From contig NC_051098.1 of the NCBI RefSeq assembly GCF_901709675.1, positions 7,937,000 through 8,000,999 on the forward strand: a stretch of 64,000 nucleotides of DNA, in the 5' to 3' direction. The stretch's first letter is position 1; each line of letters begins with the position of its first letter. This DNA is from Syngnathus acus. Its lineage: Eukaryota > Chordata > Actinopteri > Syngnathiformes > Syngnathidae. The position numbers and the translations under genes are program-made. Shown here piece by piece: positions 11,353 through 22,778 of this stretch. The notes beneath the pieces were generated by a model. The model saw only the letters and a list, made by a program, of their open reading frames with translations. It searched no databases and had not been told where the DNA came from.

Positions 11353-11430
11353 TATGCTCACACCTGGGATCGAACCAAGTTATTACCGAGCAAGAGCCCG
11401 TGTCACTAACCAGTCGGCTATATCGACCTG
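11353..11430 (-). repeat. tRNA-like unit, copy 3
   Basis: Best-preserved copy: the minus strand has TAGCCGACTGGTTAGTGAC (11420-11402) and GGTTCGATCCC (11376-11366). The arms around TTCGATC can form a five-pair T stem (CTTGG/CCAGG). Confidence 0.6.
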
Positions 11431-11548
11431 ACAACCCTTGGCCGTCTGCACTCTTTTGTACTAGTGATGTGCATTCCAGTCATTTTACGTGAACTGGATC
11501 TTTAGAATCGGTCCACTCAAAAGAGCTAAAAGCACAATCAGGTATATG

Positions 11549-11622
11549 CTTACACCTGGGATAGAACCTAATTTCTACCGAGCAAGAGTCCATGTGATTA
11601 ACCAGTCGGCTATTTCGACCTA
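11549..11622 (-). repeat. tRNA-like unit, copy 4
   Basis: Fourth copy, with a mutated B box (plus strand 'gggatagaacc') and a changed A box. The spacing from copy 3 is 196 bp, which gives the tandem period of this satellite-like part once the nested SINE is removed. Confidence 0.5.
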
Positions 11623-11819
11623 GCAACCCTTGGCTATCTGCAGTTTTGTACTAGTGATGTGCATTCCAGTTCTTAAGAATCTTTAGAATTGGTTCACGCA
11701 AAAGATTTGTTCAAAAGAATCGTTCACCGAATCGTTCGCTACACTTTCTTATTTATTTATTCATTCTTTTTTTTTACCTCGTGTAGTGTACCTATTGAAG
11801 TGTCCATGAGGTGTACCTA

Positions 11820-13744
11820 ATTAGGTTTTTTTTCCATTTTTGTAATGGAAAAAATAGATTCGGAATTTGACCGATTCACTTCTCGAACCGCCTTCTGGAA
11901 CGGATTGTGGTCGAAAACCGAGGTTTGACTGTAGTAAAACAACTGTATGAACACCAATGTTGTGCTCCAGTTGTTGTAAAGAATACACATTATGCTAAAT
12001 TGTGTGGCTGAAATTTGATTGCCAATGTTGGATTGAGCCAACAATTTTCTGCCAAGAGAAATGTATTTTTTCATACAGTGGCGGGGGCTCTTTATTGAAT
12101 CAAGCACTTAATGTCTACGTATGCTTTTCAAATTGTGGGGCGGGCCCCCATGAGGGCACGCGGCATGATGCCAGGTAACCCCAGGGGAACATGTTAATTA
12201 GGATGCGGTAGAACACATGTTGGCACGTCGGAACACTGGTTGGAACATCACCTCACCTTCAGAGGTGCAGGATTTGATTTGAATGAGTATGAATGTTTGT
12301 TTTCTATATGTGCCCTGGGAACCAGTTCAGGGTGTTTTTTTTCTAATATGTTTTTCTAAGTATACAGTACTACTTATCCTTTCAGTCAACTCAAATCCAC
12401 AACGTCATTGAGTGGGAACTTAATTCACGCTGAAATATTTCTCCATGTTAGGGATGGATAGGCAATTCCAGCCCTCTAGGGTCAATTTCCTGGATATTTT
12501 ATGTCTCATTGCTGTAAAACACTTGACTCAATTGATCAGATAATAAGTCCCGAAGACCGGAACTGTCCACCCCTGCTCTATATTGGGTAAGCATTTTCAC
12601 TTTCTTTCGCCTCACTCATATTTTTGTTAGAAGACATCCGATTGTTCTTTTGTTTCTTTCAAATCCCTGATTACCGTATTGGCCCGAACATAAGACGATC
12701 CTGATTATAAGACAACCCCCTCTTTTTCAAGACTCAAGTTTGAAAAAAGATTTTTTGAACACCAAATTTAATTTTTCTACCGGACATAATTACAGTACAT
12801 CTGAAACAAATGATTATAACAATATATTCGAGAGAAAAAGCAAGTTATTTTGGCTCATTCAAATCATGCAAAAACTGTCTACCACATCTTAATATCTGAA
12901 CATTTAAATATGTAAACTAAAGTGCAATCACATTTGTAAATGAATGGCTTCTGGTTTTTGAAATGTAAATAAACCAATCTACTGTGATAAAACAACAAAA
13001 TTGCAATAACTGCATTAACCATCAAAGTGAAGTCTAACTATAACTGCTCTGTAGGCAGTGCGAGCCCGTAATGATTTCTAGTTTTACCATAGGAGTATCA
13101 GTTAGTTAGAAGTAAGTTTGAAGCGACCCCCCGTCCCAAAGTGATCAAATAAACATGTACAATACACTGTAGGGTTATGTACTATCATTTACACATCCAC
13201 ATCATGATGCTATCAGAGTCAAAATAGAGAAATGACGATTGTGTCACAACACACATCTGTTACTCTGAAACAGGATATAAAGCTTAAAGTTGTCATTTCC
13301 GTCTCTCACTTTACACGTCATTATGCATCAGTTATATACAGCTATGAAAGCTATGATAATAATAATAATAATAATAATAATGATAATAATAATAATAATA
13401 AAGAAAAATAATTCATTAGTTATCATGATTTAAAATTAAAAAATAAAATTAAAAATAAAGGAAAAAACTAGGTTGATGAGATTTTAGAATTAAGATAAGA
13501 ATAATAAAATAATGTGAATGTAATATAAATTATATAATGTATATATAATACAGTTATGATTACTTAGGACATTTTTAGTTGTGGTGCAAAAACAGATTAT
13601 TCATTTATGGAGCTCCTGAAGAATTTGTACTGTATACTGTAATTACATCAATATACGGTACTCCTTACAATGAGGAGGATCCGAGGAACAGTAAGCAACA
13701 CCGTCCTCTTTTGGCCGCTTTGGGTAATTGCAACACATCACATG
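11820..13744. other. non-coding stretch with repeat fragments
   Basis: No gene is seen. A short old SINE piece ('ccctgggaaccagttcaggg') lies at about 12,285-12,335. At 12,673-12,790 the block starting taccgtattggcccgaac, followed by 'ataagacgatcctgattataagac', is one end of a TA-flanked DNA element. An (ATA)n microsatellite lies at 13,354-13,402. Confidence 0.5.
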
Positions 13745-16554
13745 AAGTAACCCTAACCTTGATTTAAAACCCTAGTCGGAAACCCTAACCCTAGCTTGAA
13801 ACCCTAATTAGCAATGGCAAAACTCCTTGGAAACCCTGGTCGGAAACCCTAACCCTAGTTTTGAAAGCCTAGTTAGAAACCCTAATCTTAAAAACCCTAA
13901 AAGTAGTTTGAAACCCTCGTTGGAAACCCTAACAGCTTTAAAACCTAGTTTGTAACCCTAAGCTTGGTTTAAAACCCTAGTCGGAAACCCTACCCCTTGT
14001 TTGAAACTTTAATTAGCGATGGCAAAACTCCTTGGAAACCCTGGTCGGAAACCCTAACCCTAGTTTTGAAAGCCTAGTTAGAAACCCTGATCTTAGAAAC
14101 CATAAAAGTAGTTTGAAACCCTCGTTGGAAACCCTAACCCTAGCATTAAAACCTAGTTTGTAACCCTAACCTTTGTTTAAAACCCTAGTCGGAAACCCTA
14201 ACCCTAGTTTGAAACCCTAAATAGCAATGGCAAAACTCCTTGGAAACCCTGGTCGGAAACCCTAACCCTCGTTTTGAAAGCCTAGTTAGAAATCCTAATC
14301 TTAGAAACCCTAAAAGTAGTTTGAAACCCTCGTTGGAAACCCTAACCCTAGCTTTAAAACCTAGTTTGAAACCCTAACCTTGGTTTAAAACCCTAGTCGG
14401 AAACCCTGAGCCTAGTTTGAAACCCTAATTAGCGATGGCAAAACTCCTTGGAAACCCTAGTCGGAAACCCTAACCCTAGTTTTGAAAGCCTAGTTAGAAA
14501 CCCTAACCCTAACTCTAGTTTTGAAAGCCTAGTTAGTAACCCTAACCCTAACTCTAACCCTAACCCTAACCCTAGTTTTGAAAGCCTAGTTAGAAACCCT
14601 AACCCCAACCCTAATCCTAACCCTAACCCTAACTTTGGAAACCCTAGTCGAAAACCCTAACCCTAGTTTTGAAAGCCTAGTTAGAAACCCCAATCTTAGA
14701 AACCCTAAAAGTAGTTTGAAACCCTCGTTGGAAACCCTAACCCTAGCTTTAAAACCTAGTTTGAAACCCTAACTTTGGTTTAAAACCCTAGTCGGAAACC
14801 CTGAGCCTAGTTTGAAACCCTAATTAGCGATAGCAAAACTCCTTGGAAACCCTAGTCGGAAACCCTAACCCTAGTTTTGAAAGCCTAGTTAGAAACCCTA
14901 ACCCTAACTCTAGTTTTGAAAGCCTAGTTAGTAACCCTAACCCTAACCCTAACTCTAACCCTAACCTTAACTCTAACTCTAACCCTAAGTCTAACCCTAA
15001 CCCTGGTTTTGAAAGCCTAGTTAGAAACCCTAACCCTAACCCTAACTTTGGAAACCCTAGTCGAAAACCCTAACCCTAGTTTTGAAAGTCTAGTTAGAAA
15101 CCCTAATCTTAGAAACCCTAAAAGTAGTTTGAAAGCCTCGTTGGAAACCTTAAGCCTAGCTTTAAAACCTAGTTTGTAACCCTAACCTTGGTTTAAAACC
15201 CTAGTCGGAAACCCTAACCCTAGTTTGAAACCCTAATTAGCAATGGCAAAACTCCTTGGAAACCCTGGTCGGAAACCCTAACCCTAGTTTTGAAAGCCTA
15301 GTTAGAAACCCTGATCTTAGAAACCATAAAAGTAGTTTGAAACCCTCGTTGGAAACCCTAACCCTAGCATTAAAACCTAGTTTGTAACCCTAACCTTTGT
15401 TTAAAACCCTAGTCGGAAACCCTAACCCTAGTTTGAAACCCTAAATAGCAATGGCAAAACTCCTTGGAAACCCTGGTCGGAAACCCTAACCCTCGTTTTG
15501 AAAGCCTAGTTAGAAATCCTAATCTTAGAAACCCTAAAAGTAGTTTGAAACCCTCGTTGGAAACCCTAACCCTAGCTTTAAAACCTAGTTTGAAACCCTA
15601 ACCTTGGTTTAAAACCCTAGTCGGAAACCCTGAGCCTAGTTTGAAACCCTAATTAGCGATGGCAAAACTCCTTGGAAACCCTAGTCGGAAACCCTAACCC
15701 TAGTTTTGAAAGCCTAGTTAGAAACCCTAACCCTAACTCTAGTTTTGAAAGCCTAGTTAGTAACCCTAACCCTAACTCTAACCCTAACCCTAGTTTTGAA
15801 AGCCTAGTTAGAAACCCTAACCCCAACCCTAATCCTAACCCTAACCCTAACTTTGGAAACCCTAGTCGAAAACCCTAACCCTAGTTTTGAAAGCCTAGTT
15901 AGAAACCCCAATCTTAGAAACCCTAAAAGTAGTTTGAAACCCTCGTTGGAAACCCTAACCCTAGCTTTAAAACCTAGTTTGAAACCCTAACTTTGGTTTA
16001 AAACCCTAGTCGGAAACCCTGAGCCTAGTTTGAAACCCTAATTAGCGATGGCAAAACTCCTTGGAAACCCTAGTCGGAAACCCTAACCCTAGTTTTGAAA
16101 GCCTAGTTAGAAACCCTAACCCTAACTCTAGTTTTGAAAGCCTAGTTAGTAACCCTAACCCTAACCCTAACCCTAACCTTAACTCTAACTCTAACCCTAA
16201 GTCTAACCCTAACCCTGGTTTTGAAAGCCTAGTTAGAAACCCTAACCCTAACCCTAACTTTGGAAACCCTAGTCGAAAACCCTAACCCTAGTTTTGAAAG
16301 CCTAGTTAGAAACCCTAATCTTAGAAACCCTAAAAGTAGTTTGAAAGCCTCGTTGGAAACCTTAAGCCTAGCTTTAAAACCTAGTTTGTAACCCTAACCT
16401 TGGTTTAAAACCCTAGTCGGAAACCCTAACCCTAGTTTGAAACCCTAATTAGCAATGGCAAAACTCCTTGGAAACCCTGGTCGGAAACCCTAACCCTAGT
16501 TTTGAAAGCCTAGTTAGAAACCCTATTCTTAGAAACCCTAAAAGTAGTTTGAAA
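13745..16554. repeat. telomere-like CCCTAA satellite with higher-order structure
   Basis: The whole stretch is built of diverged aaccctag/aaccctaa units with interspersed pure (CCCTAA)n runs, the C-rich strand being the plus strand. The marker 'agcaatggcaaaactcc' or 'agcgatggcaaaactcc' recurs at 13810, 14015, 14223, 14431, 14826, 15239, 15447, 15655, 16044 and 16451. Spacings of 208, 208, about 390 and about 410 repeat in that order, giving a higher-order period of about 1.22 kb. The longer spacings carry the extra (CCCTAA)n expansions. Open frames reading NPNPNP are artefacts of the repeat. Confidence 0.93.
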
Positions 16555-17104
16555 CTAGGGGTGTAACGATTCATCGATACACATCGATTAATCGATATAA
16601 TGCTCTACGATTTATTGGCATCGATGCTAAACGTAAACATCGATCTATATCGCCCGTTTTTGACCTCGGACATTAGCCGCGACTTTATTTTGAAATCCAG
16701 TTCATTGTTGCTTGCTTCCTCTTTCCGGGAGCAGTGCGCGGCGTGTTGTGTTGTGAGCAGAGCAGGCACGTGAAAGGGGAGCCGACAACTACGCGGCTCC
16801 TGGGCTGGTGCTATGGCTAGTGTCTGTCCAAGAAGACGAGGAAATTCGCTCCCCTTTGGGCTTCAAGTCATTCGTTTGGAAGCACTTTGTAATTTCCTAA
16901 ATAAAGAGTTTGCAGTACCTTGTTGATTTTGCGTATGAATTGTTATAAATCAGGATATTGTTCTATATCGATCGTAGAGCTCTATATCGTGATGTATCGT
17001 GAATGAATCACAGCAGGCTTTATGATATCGGCAAATATCGTATCGTGCCTCTTTGTATCGATATGATATCGTATCCTTACAAAACCCGCGATTTACACCC
17101 CTAG
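16555..17104. mobile_element. hAT-like non-autonomous element
   Basis: The ends are ctaggggtgtaacgattcat (16555) and the inverse ...tttacacccctag (17104). Inside are many tcgat/atcga palindromes near both ends, as in fish hAT elements that begin aggggtgtaacgat. It is 550 bp and has no transposase frame. An 8-bp target duplication is not visible, so the exact borders are uncertain. It abuts the satellite on its left. Confidence 0.65.
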
Positions 17105-17244
17105 TAAATGGCATGCCGAGCTAGGGAAAAAAAGCACTTCTAAAGAAATACAGTACACCAGCTGTAATTCAAATCACGCACTTCCCAACCCTCTCTGTAA
17201 ACAGTAAGGGAAACAACTGCACATTTCAAATTGTCCAAACTGAT

Positions 17245-17390
17245 ATCCATCCATCCATCCATCCATCCATCCATCCAAATGTTATTACTTAACATCGTCA
17301 AGCAAAGTATTTAAACGTAAACGCGTCATATATTTATTACTTAACATCGTCAAGCAACGTACATTAACCCGTAACGCGTCATATATTTCG
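17245..17390. repeat. (CATC)n tract and a two-copy 54-bp tandem repeat
   Basis: A run of catc units at about 17,247-17,274 may be the tail of an old SINE. It is followed by two copies of 'tatttattacttaacatcg...gcgtcatatatt' (about 17,281-17,388). Confidence 0.7.
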
Positions 17391-17646
17391 ATCATGCGCA
17401 TGCGCAAGACACCGCAATACACGTCATTTCCTGCTTCTGAATCTGACGTGTCTTAAAACTGTTTTGCACCAGTGGTGGTTCCAACGCGTGGGGGGGGTTA
17501 CTTTCTATTTAAGTATTTTGGTGAGTTCCCGCAGGGAAGGAATCCCCCCTATAATGTTTTTTTGTCCTGTTTTTGTTTAGTAGGCCTTCGATTCGGACCT
17601 TTCTAACCCGTTTTACCCTTGCTAATCCAGGTTACGTGGTGTCAAG
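17391..17646 (+). promoter_or_regulatory. srpra: srpra promoter and 5' UTR
   Basis: TGCGCATGCGCA at 17395-17406 matches the NRF1 consensus perfectly. It is followed by a CRE-like acgtca (17421-17426) overlapping an ETS-like atttcct, and a further tgacgt near 17,444. No TATA box is seen. This fits the housekeeping promoter expected for an SRP receptor gene. The transcription start is not determined; the ATG is at 17647. Confidence 0.65.
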
Positions 17647-20600
17647 ATGCTTGACTTTTTCACCATCTTCAGCAAAGGGGGGATAGTGCTGTGGTGCTTT
17701 CAGGGAACCGGTGTCACCGAGTCCTTCACCGGGCCCGTCAACGCCCTGATCCGCTCCGTGATCCTGCAGGTGAGTCTCGGTGAACGGAGGGTCCTCGTCC
17801 CATGACTGGGCTTGACAACGGTGCGAACGGCTAATGCTAACAGGTAGCTGCGCACGTCGTAGTAATGGACTTGTACTGCGTGACATTATCGAATCTGTCA
17901 CACCAGTACCTGCGAACTAAAAGATGATCAAAATAGTTTCGGTACATTGTCGTGATTTTTTTTTAAGGAAGTCTGCGGACGATGTGTAGTGTGGGAAAAC
18001 AATTTTCGAGTTCTTGTTGACATATGTCCTTCGTGTTACTTTCCAGGAGCGGAGTGGAAATAACTCGTTCACTCACGAATCCCTGAATCTTAAATATAAA
18101 CTGGACAATGAGTTTGAGTTAATTTTTGTGGTAAGTCAATGAACATCACTGCTAATTAGAAATAATGTGAGCGTGAACACTGACCTGCACCATCTTCCCT
18201 TGTGCTCACTGTTCAGGTGGGTTTTCAAAAGATCCTGACGCTGACCTATGTGGACAAGTTCATAGATGACATCCAGCTGCATTTCAGGGATCTTTATAAG
18301 AATGAACTGGAGCAAAAGGGTGCGATGAAGTTTCTTAACCACAGCTTTGAGTTTGGGGATGACTTCCAAATGCTTCTTCGGTAATTACTCACACAGGCTG
18401 GAAGACTTGAGACATTGCTGTGATCAAAAAAAAAAAAGTGTAATTGATATTTCATTGCGAATCGTGTAAACATTTAATGTATTCATCAACCACAGAAGAA
18501 ATAAGTTGGGCTCATTCATGAGTCACAATCACCTGAAAGCTGTAACCATATTCCACTCATCATCATTTTAGAGCCACCTTGTGTTTCCACCCACTATGTA
18601 ACTACAAAAAAGTTCCTTGAGTGTCTGATGTAGTTCAAATTTGTTGAAGTAGAGTGGTCTCCACCAACCTTTTTTATCGGTAAAATGCTGTCTGTGACCA
18701 TTCGACCTGTGTTTGATTGGAAATAATGATATCTTGTCTATAATATAACGTGTATATAATGTCTATTTCCTACCAGAGAGGCAGAACAGGGCAGCAAAGC
18801 TCGGAGCCCAGCACCAATGCGTTCCTTTAAGGAGTCTGAAAAATCCCAAAAAACTGTGAAGTCAATGATAGAAACCAAGGGTGGGGACAAAGAAAAGGAA
18901 CAGGGTAGCAAGAAGAGCAAGAACACCAAAAAGGAAGGTAAGTGTTGTTGGAGGAACCATTATCATCAACGTCATCATTATTATTACGTCAAAGATCTAA
19001 TTGCCCAATCTTTCCCAATTTCTGTGGTAGACCTTGTCAAAGCAGATCAAGGAAAAGGCACATCTGCCGCAAAACTGGTTGAGAACGGAAATCACGGCCT
19101 TAGTCCTGAAGAGATCATGCAGAAGAAGCGAGAGGAGTTCTTTCGCAAGCGTACAGTGAGACCTGTTGAAAAAGTCAGGTGAGATATTGCCTGTTCTGAA
19201 GATAATTTCAAAAATCAAAGACAATCAGTCTGTTTACATTAACTGTATCCAACCCTGTATCCATCTGGTAAAAAAAACAACACTACTGAACGTTCATGCT
19301 TTATGTTGACCCAAACTTTTCTGTTTGTCCAGCAGGTCGTGAACTGAAGTGTTGCATTTTGAATGTTAATGCAATGATGTATGCCATAAATTCATCTGGT
19401 GGTGTGTTGTCTTCCTGCTAGTAAGTCTCCAAAGCCTCAGAAGCCCAAGGAGAAACAGAGGCGTGTTTGGGGCATGGGTGGCAACAGTACCAAGGACCTG
19501 GACTACAGTGACAGAAACGGAGAGGGTTCCTCTAGTGGGTGTGACCAACACCAGGATGCACCTATTGATCCTGTATGTATCAACTCTACCTTTGGAAGAT
19601 GTTTACTCGATTAATGGAGACTGTGTAATAACGCCGAAATGTTTCAGGGGATGCAGCCAACCTCCATGGTTGGAGAGTTGCCATCTGTGGAATGTGATTC
19701 CAGTGACGATGGCGAGGAGGAGGAGGAGGAGGAGGAGGAAGAGGAGGAGGAAGAAGAGGAAAGAGTTGTTGTCAATACAGCACTCAAGACAAGGTATGAC
19801 TGCTTAGCATTTAGCATTGTGTGTGTGAGCACAAACGTTTGTATGGAAAATGTTGTGGGATCTTGTCAGTGCCAAGAAGAGCGGTGGCTTTGGAGGCATG
19901 TTTGGCATGCTGAAGGGCCTGGTGGGCTCCAAGAGTCTGAACCTGGATGACATGGAGCCTGTTTTAGAGAAGATGAGGGAGCACCTCATTGGTAGGACAG
20001 TGCCGTGTTTCGCGTCCAACTCATGGATCACTGATTGATCATCATTGTGGCTTCCTCCTTCACAGCAAAGAATGTAGCAGCTGAAATCGCCTCACAGCTT
20101 TGTGACTCTGTAGCCAAAAAATTGGAAGGCAAAGTCATGGGCACCTTCACCAGTCAGTAAACATTCCATTTTTACAAGTTATGTAGTCAAATATCACAGT
20201 AAATTACCATATTGAATTGATACAAATCTTCTGTTTATGTAGCTGTTGCCTCAACGGTAAAGCAGGCCCTGCAAGATTCGCTGGTGCAGATTCTGCAGCC
20301 CAAGCGAAGGGTGGATATTCTGCGAGACGTCATGGAGGCGCAAAGTCAGAGGAGCCCTTTCGTCATTACCTTCTGTGGCGTCAATGGGGTTGGAAAGTCC
20401 ACCAACCTGGCAAAGGTGAGTTTTCAGTGCACAGGTTGATTGAAATTGAAATGAACACTGACCGCATGTAAGCGGCAGATGGGAATAGATCATGTCGCAT
20501 ATAAAGGTCACCTTGGTCCATGATCACGGTACTTACCGCCATCCTCTTCTTGGTCCAGATCTCATTCTGGCTCATTGAGAACGGTTTCACCGTGCTGATC

Positions 20601-21690
20601 GCAGCCTGCGACACGTTCCGTGCCGGAGCGGTGGAGCAGCTGCGAACCCACCAGCGCCGCCTGAACTCTCTGCACCCTCCGGAGAAACACAAAGGGCGAA
20701 CGATGGTCCAGCTCTATGAGAAGGGCTACGGCAAGGATGCTGCTGGAATTGCAATGGAGGCTATTGCTTATGGTAAGATTATGTTTCTATTTTAAACTTT
20801 GACATAAGATGACTCAACATAGTAACCGCTCACCCCCGCCAAACACACCTGAAAAAACATGTAATAGGTCGTTAATCAAACTTGTAATGAAAGTCATAAA
20901 TCTAATATCCATGCTTTTTTTTTCTTTTTTTTTTTCTCGAGCTCGCAACCAGGCTTTCGACGTGGTGCTGGTGGACACCGCGGGGCGTATGCAGGACAAT
21001 GCGCCCCTCATGACAGCCCTGGCTAAACTCATCGCCGTCAACATGCCTGACCTCGTGCTGTTTGTCGGGGAGGCTTTGGTGGGCAACGAGGCAGTTGATC
21101 AATTGGTAAGCCCACCCTACCTTGCAGATGAATTCATACTTAGAAGGGAAATGAGTACAAAACGTATGTATTCAGAAAAGAAAATTCTGAATTTCTTTTC
21201 AAAGATCCTAAACTTTGACCACTGTAGCCTTGAAACGTCAGATAACCTGCTGTCAAAAACTGTTTAATTTAAGGTCCAACAGAGGGCAGTGTTCCCCTTA
21301 TCAACTGTCCTCAATACTCATTGATGAAAACATCTTGTTGGGCATTAGGGTGTCACTTGTACATATGAACTTCTCTTTTTGGCTCACTAGGTCAAGTTCA
21401 ACCAGGCTCTGGCTGACCACTCTATGTCTGACAAACCTCGCCTCATCGACGGCATCGTGCTCACCAAGTTTGACACCATTGACGACAAGGTGTGTTCAAA
21501 TGCGCTTCACGTGTTTGGCTTGAATAGGAACATTTAACGCAGTTTCATTTCTCCCTCACAGGTTGGCGCAGCAATCTCTATGACCTACATCACGGGCCAG
21601 CCAATAGTGTTTGTGGGCACTGGGCAGACGTACAACGACCTGCGCAGTCTGAATGCCCGCGCTGTGGTCAGCGCTCTGATGAAGGCTTAA
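17647..21690 (+). CDS. srpra: signal recognition particle receptor subunit alpha (docking protein), 14 coding exons
   Basis: GTPase of the ER SRP receptor; it binds SRP54 and hands ribosomes to the translocon. Exons: 17647-17769, 18047-18130, 18217-18380, 18777-18937, 19031-19178, 19422-19572, 19648-19793, 19870-19991, 20066-20152, 20243-20415, 20559-20772, 20942-21105, 21391-21489, 21562-21690. They join in phase to 1,965 nt, 654 aa (human 638). The start [12 protein letters not shown] begins the SRX domain, which binds the beta subunit; a lysine-rich linker follows. The NG domain has GVNGVGKS (441-448), CDTFRAGA (470-477), DTAGR (536-540) and TKFD (604-607). A run of 16 Glu (300-315) lies in the linker. 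All GTPase motifs are intact, so the gene should be functional. Confidence 0.97.
19714..19761 (+). repeat. srpra: GAG/GAA microsatellite inside srpra exon 7
   Basis: Sixteen consecutive Glu codons, eight GAG first and then mixed GAA/GAG. It follows a conserved acidic CDSSDD motif of the linker. The interrupted codon pattern shows that it is not a pure repeat and is probably old. Confidence 0.9.
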
Positions 21691-22673
21691 AGGCGGCCGC
21701 ACGCTTTTATCTTTGTTGTTGGACATCGCGTGGAAGCCAGCTATCATCTCGCCATGCTGCCAAGAAATGCTCAAGCCCCTACTATAAGCCTGCATTTGCC
21801 GTCCTGCTGTGCCGTTCTCTCTATCATGTCTCATTTTCTGCTCTTGACACCATTGTCCCACCTTGAGGGCGGTGTGAAAGGACGGCATTGAAAACACACA
21901 ACCAGAGAAGCCTCCCGTTTTCTTTGACACGTAAGGATTTGGGCCAAATTGACAAGTAGCTCATTATCCACTTGAGTTTTGAATCGATCCCAACTAATGG
22001 ACCTGTTTACACAATAAGAACTAGTTAAACAACATTTTGTCTTTTCTTCCCTACCTAAATAAGGTCATGTTGACAGCAGCTGCCTGTGCAACGTCTAGTG
22101 ACCATAGTGCCTAGTTGTCATGGTTACGTCTTACATCAAGGACACATGGAACTTAATCCTACTCAAGAGGAAAAGATGGGACGGTTAACAGTCATGAATT
22201 GGAATGAAATGTACACTTCTACATTGTCTTAAGTGAGCTATACACCCTAACAGATTTGACCTGGCCCACCCTGCAGTTTAAAAAAACAATACAACCGCTT
22301 ACTAACTTTTACTAGGAGCCCCAAATCATTTAACCCACGAATGCATAACATTACTTGGAGTGCTGAATATTTATTTTCCCAATGAATCTACTATGGTTCC
22401 CGACAGGAAAGAGGTTCCCAAACTCTGCTTTAATAACTAGTGTTTCTTTCCAGGCTAATTAATAGAATGAATCAGTGGAGACCCGGAAATACTTTTGTAA
22501 TCGAGTAATTGCTCTGACCCGATTTTCCAAGAATGGTTATTTATGTTATCCCTATGAGTTTCTTAATTGATTCAGGAGGAACTCAACCCAACCCCTCCCT
22601 TTAACTTGCAGTTATGCAATATTAGGGAATTTAAGATTATTTGAGCTAATTTATGAGAATGTAAACATTTCTA

Positions 22674-22679
22674 AATAAA
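22674..22679 (+). terminator. srpra: srpra poly(A) signal
   Basis: AATAAA about 980 nt after the stop codon, in ctaaataaagctg. It implies a 3' UTR of about 1 kb in the last exon. Confidence 0.65.
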
Positions 22680-22772
22680 GCTGCTGTACGTGGCATGCAT
22701 TTTGGAACTTCCTCTCGTTAGTTTATTTTTTGTTATCCGACTGAACAACACCATAAATGGGATACCAAAAGC

Positions 22773-22778
22773 TTTATT
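22773..22778 (-). terminator. fam118b: probable fam118b poly(A) signal
   Basis: The plus strand tttatt (gctttatttt) gives AATAAA on the minus strand, about 100 bp beyond the srpra signal. The two convergent genes would end almost back to back. Confidence 0.5.

Larger units (their letters stand above)
8918..11819. mobile_element. 2.9-kb composite foldback-like element with 68-bp terminal inverted repeats
   Basis: The left end (8918-8985, starting taggtacacctcatggac) recurs inverted at the right end (11751-11819) over about 68 bp including the A-rich part. Ends of the form TAGGTACACC and GGTGTACCTA would fit a TA target site, but no longer duplication is visible. Inside are tRNA-like units, 357-bp tandem repeats with hairpins, and a nested SINE end. 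No transposase frame exists, so this is a non-autonomous element or a nest of several. The 'acctaataaagtggcc' motif is common in teleost DNA elements. Confidence 0.7.

Noticed and set aside
11353-11430. A functional tRNA gene
   Set aside because: A and B boxes are present, but the acceptor stem does not pair well, the block is repeated with mutated boxes, and no T-run terminator in proper position is evident.
14448-16285. Open frames reading METLVGNPNPSFESLV in tandem copies
   Set aside because: They are translations of the CCCTAA-derived satellite (CCTAAC repeats give NPNP). They have no splice sites or family similarity and repeat with the satellite period.
19644-19832. Antisense frame with a long serine run
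   Set aside because: It is the complement of the Glu codon run of srpra exon 7.
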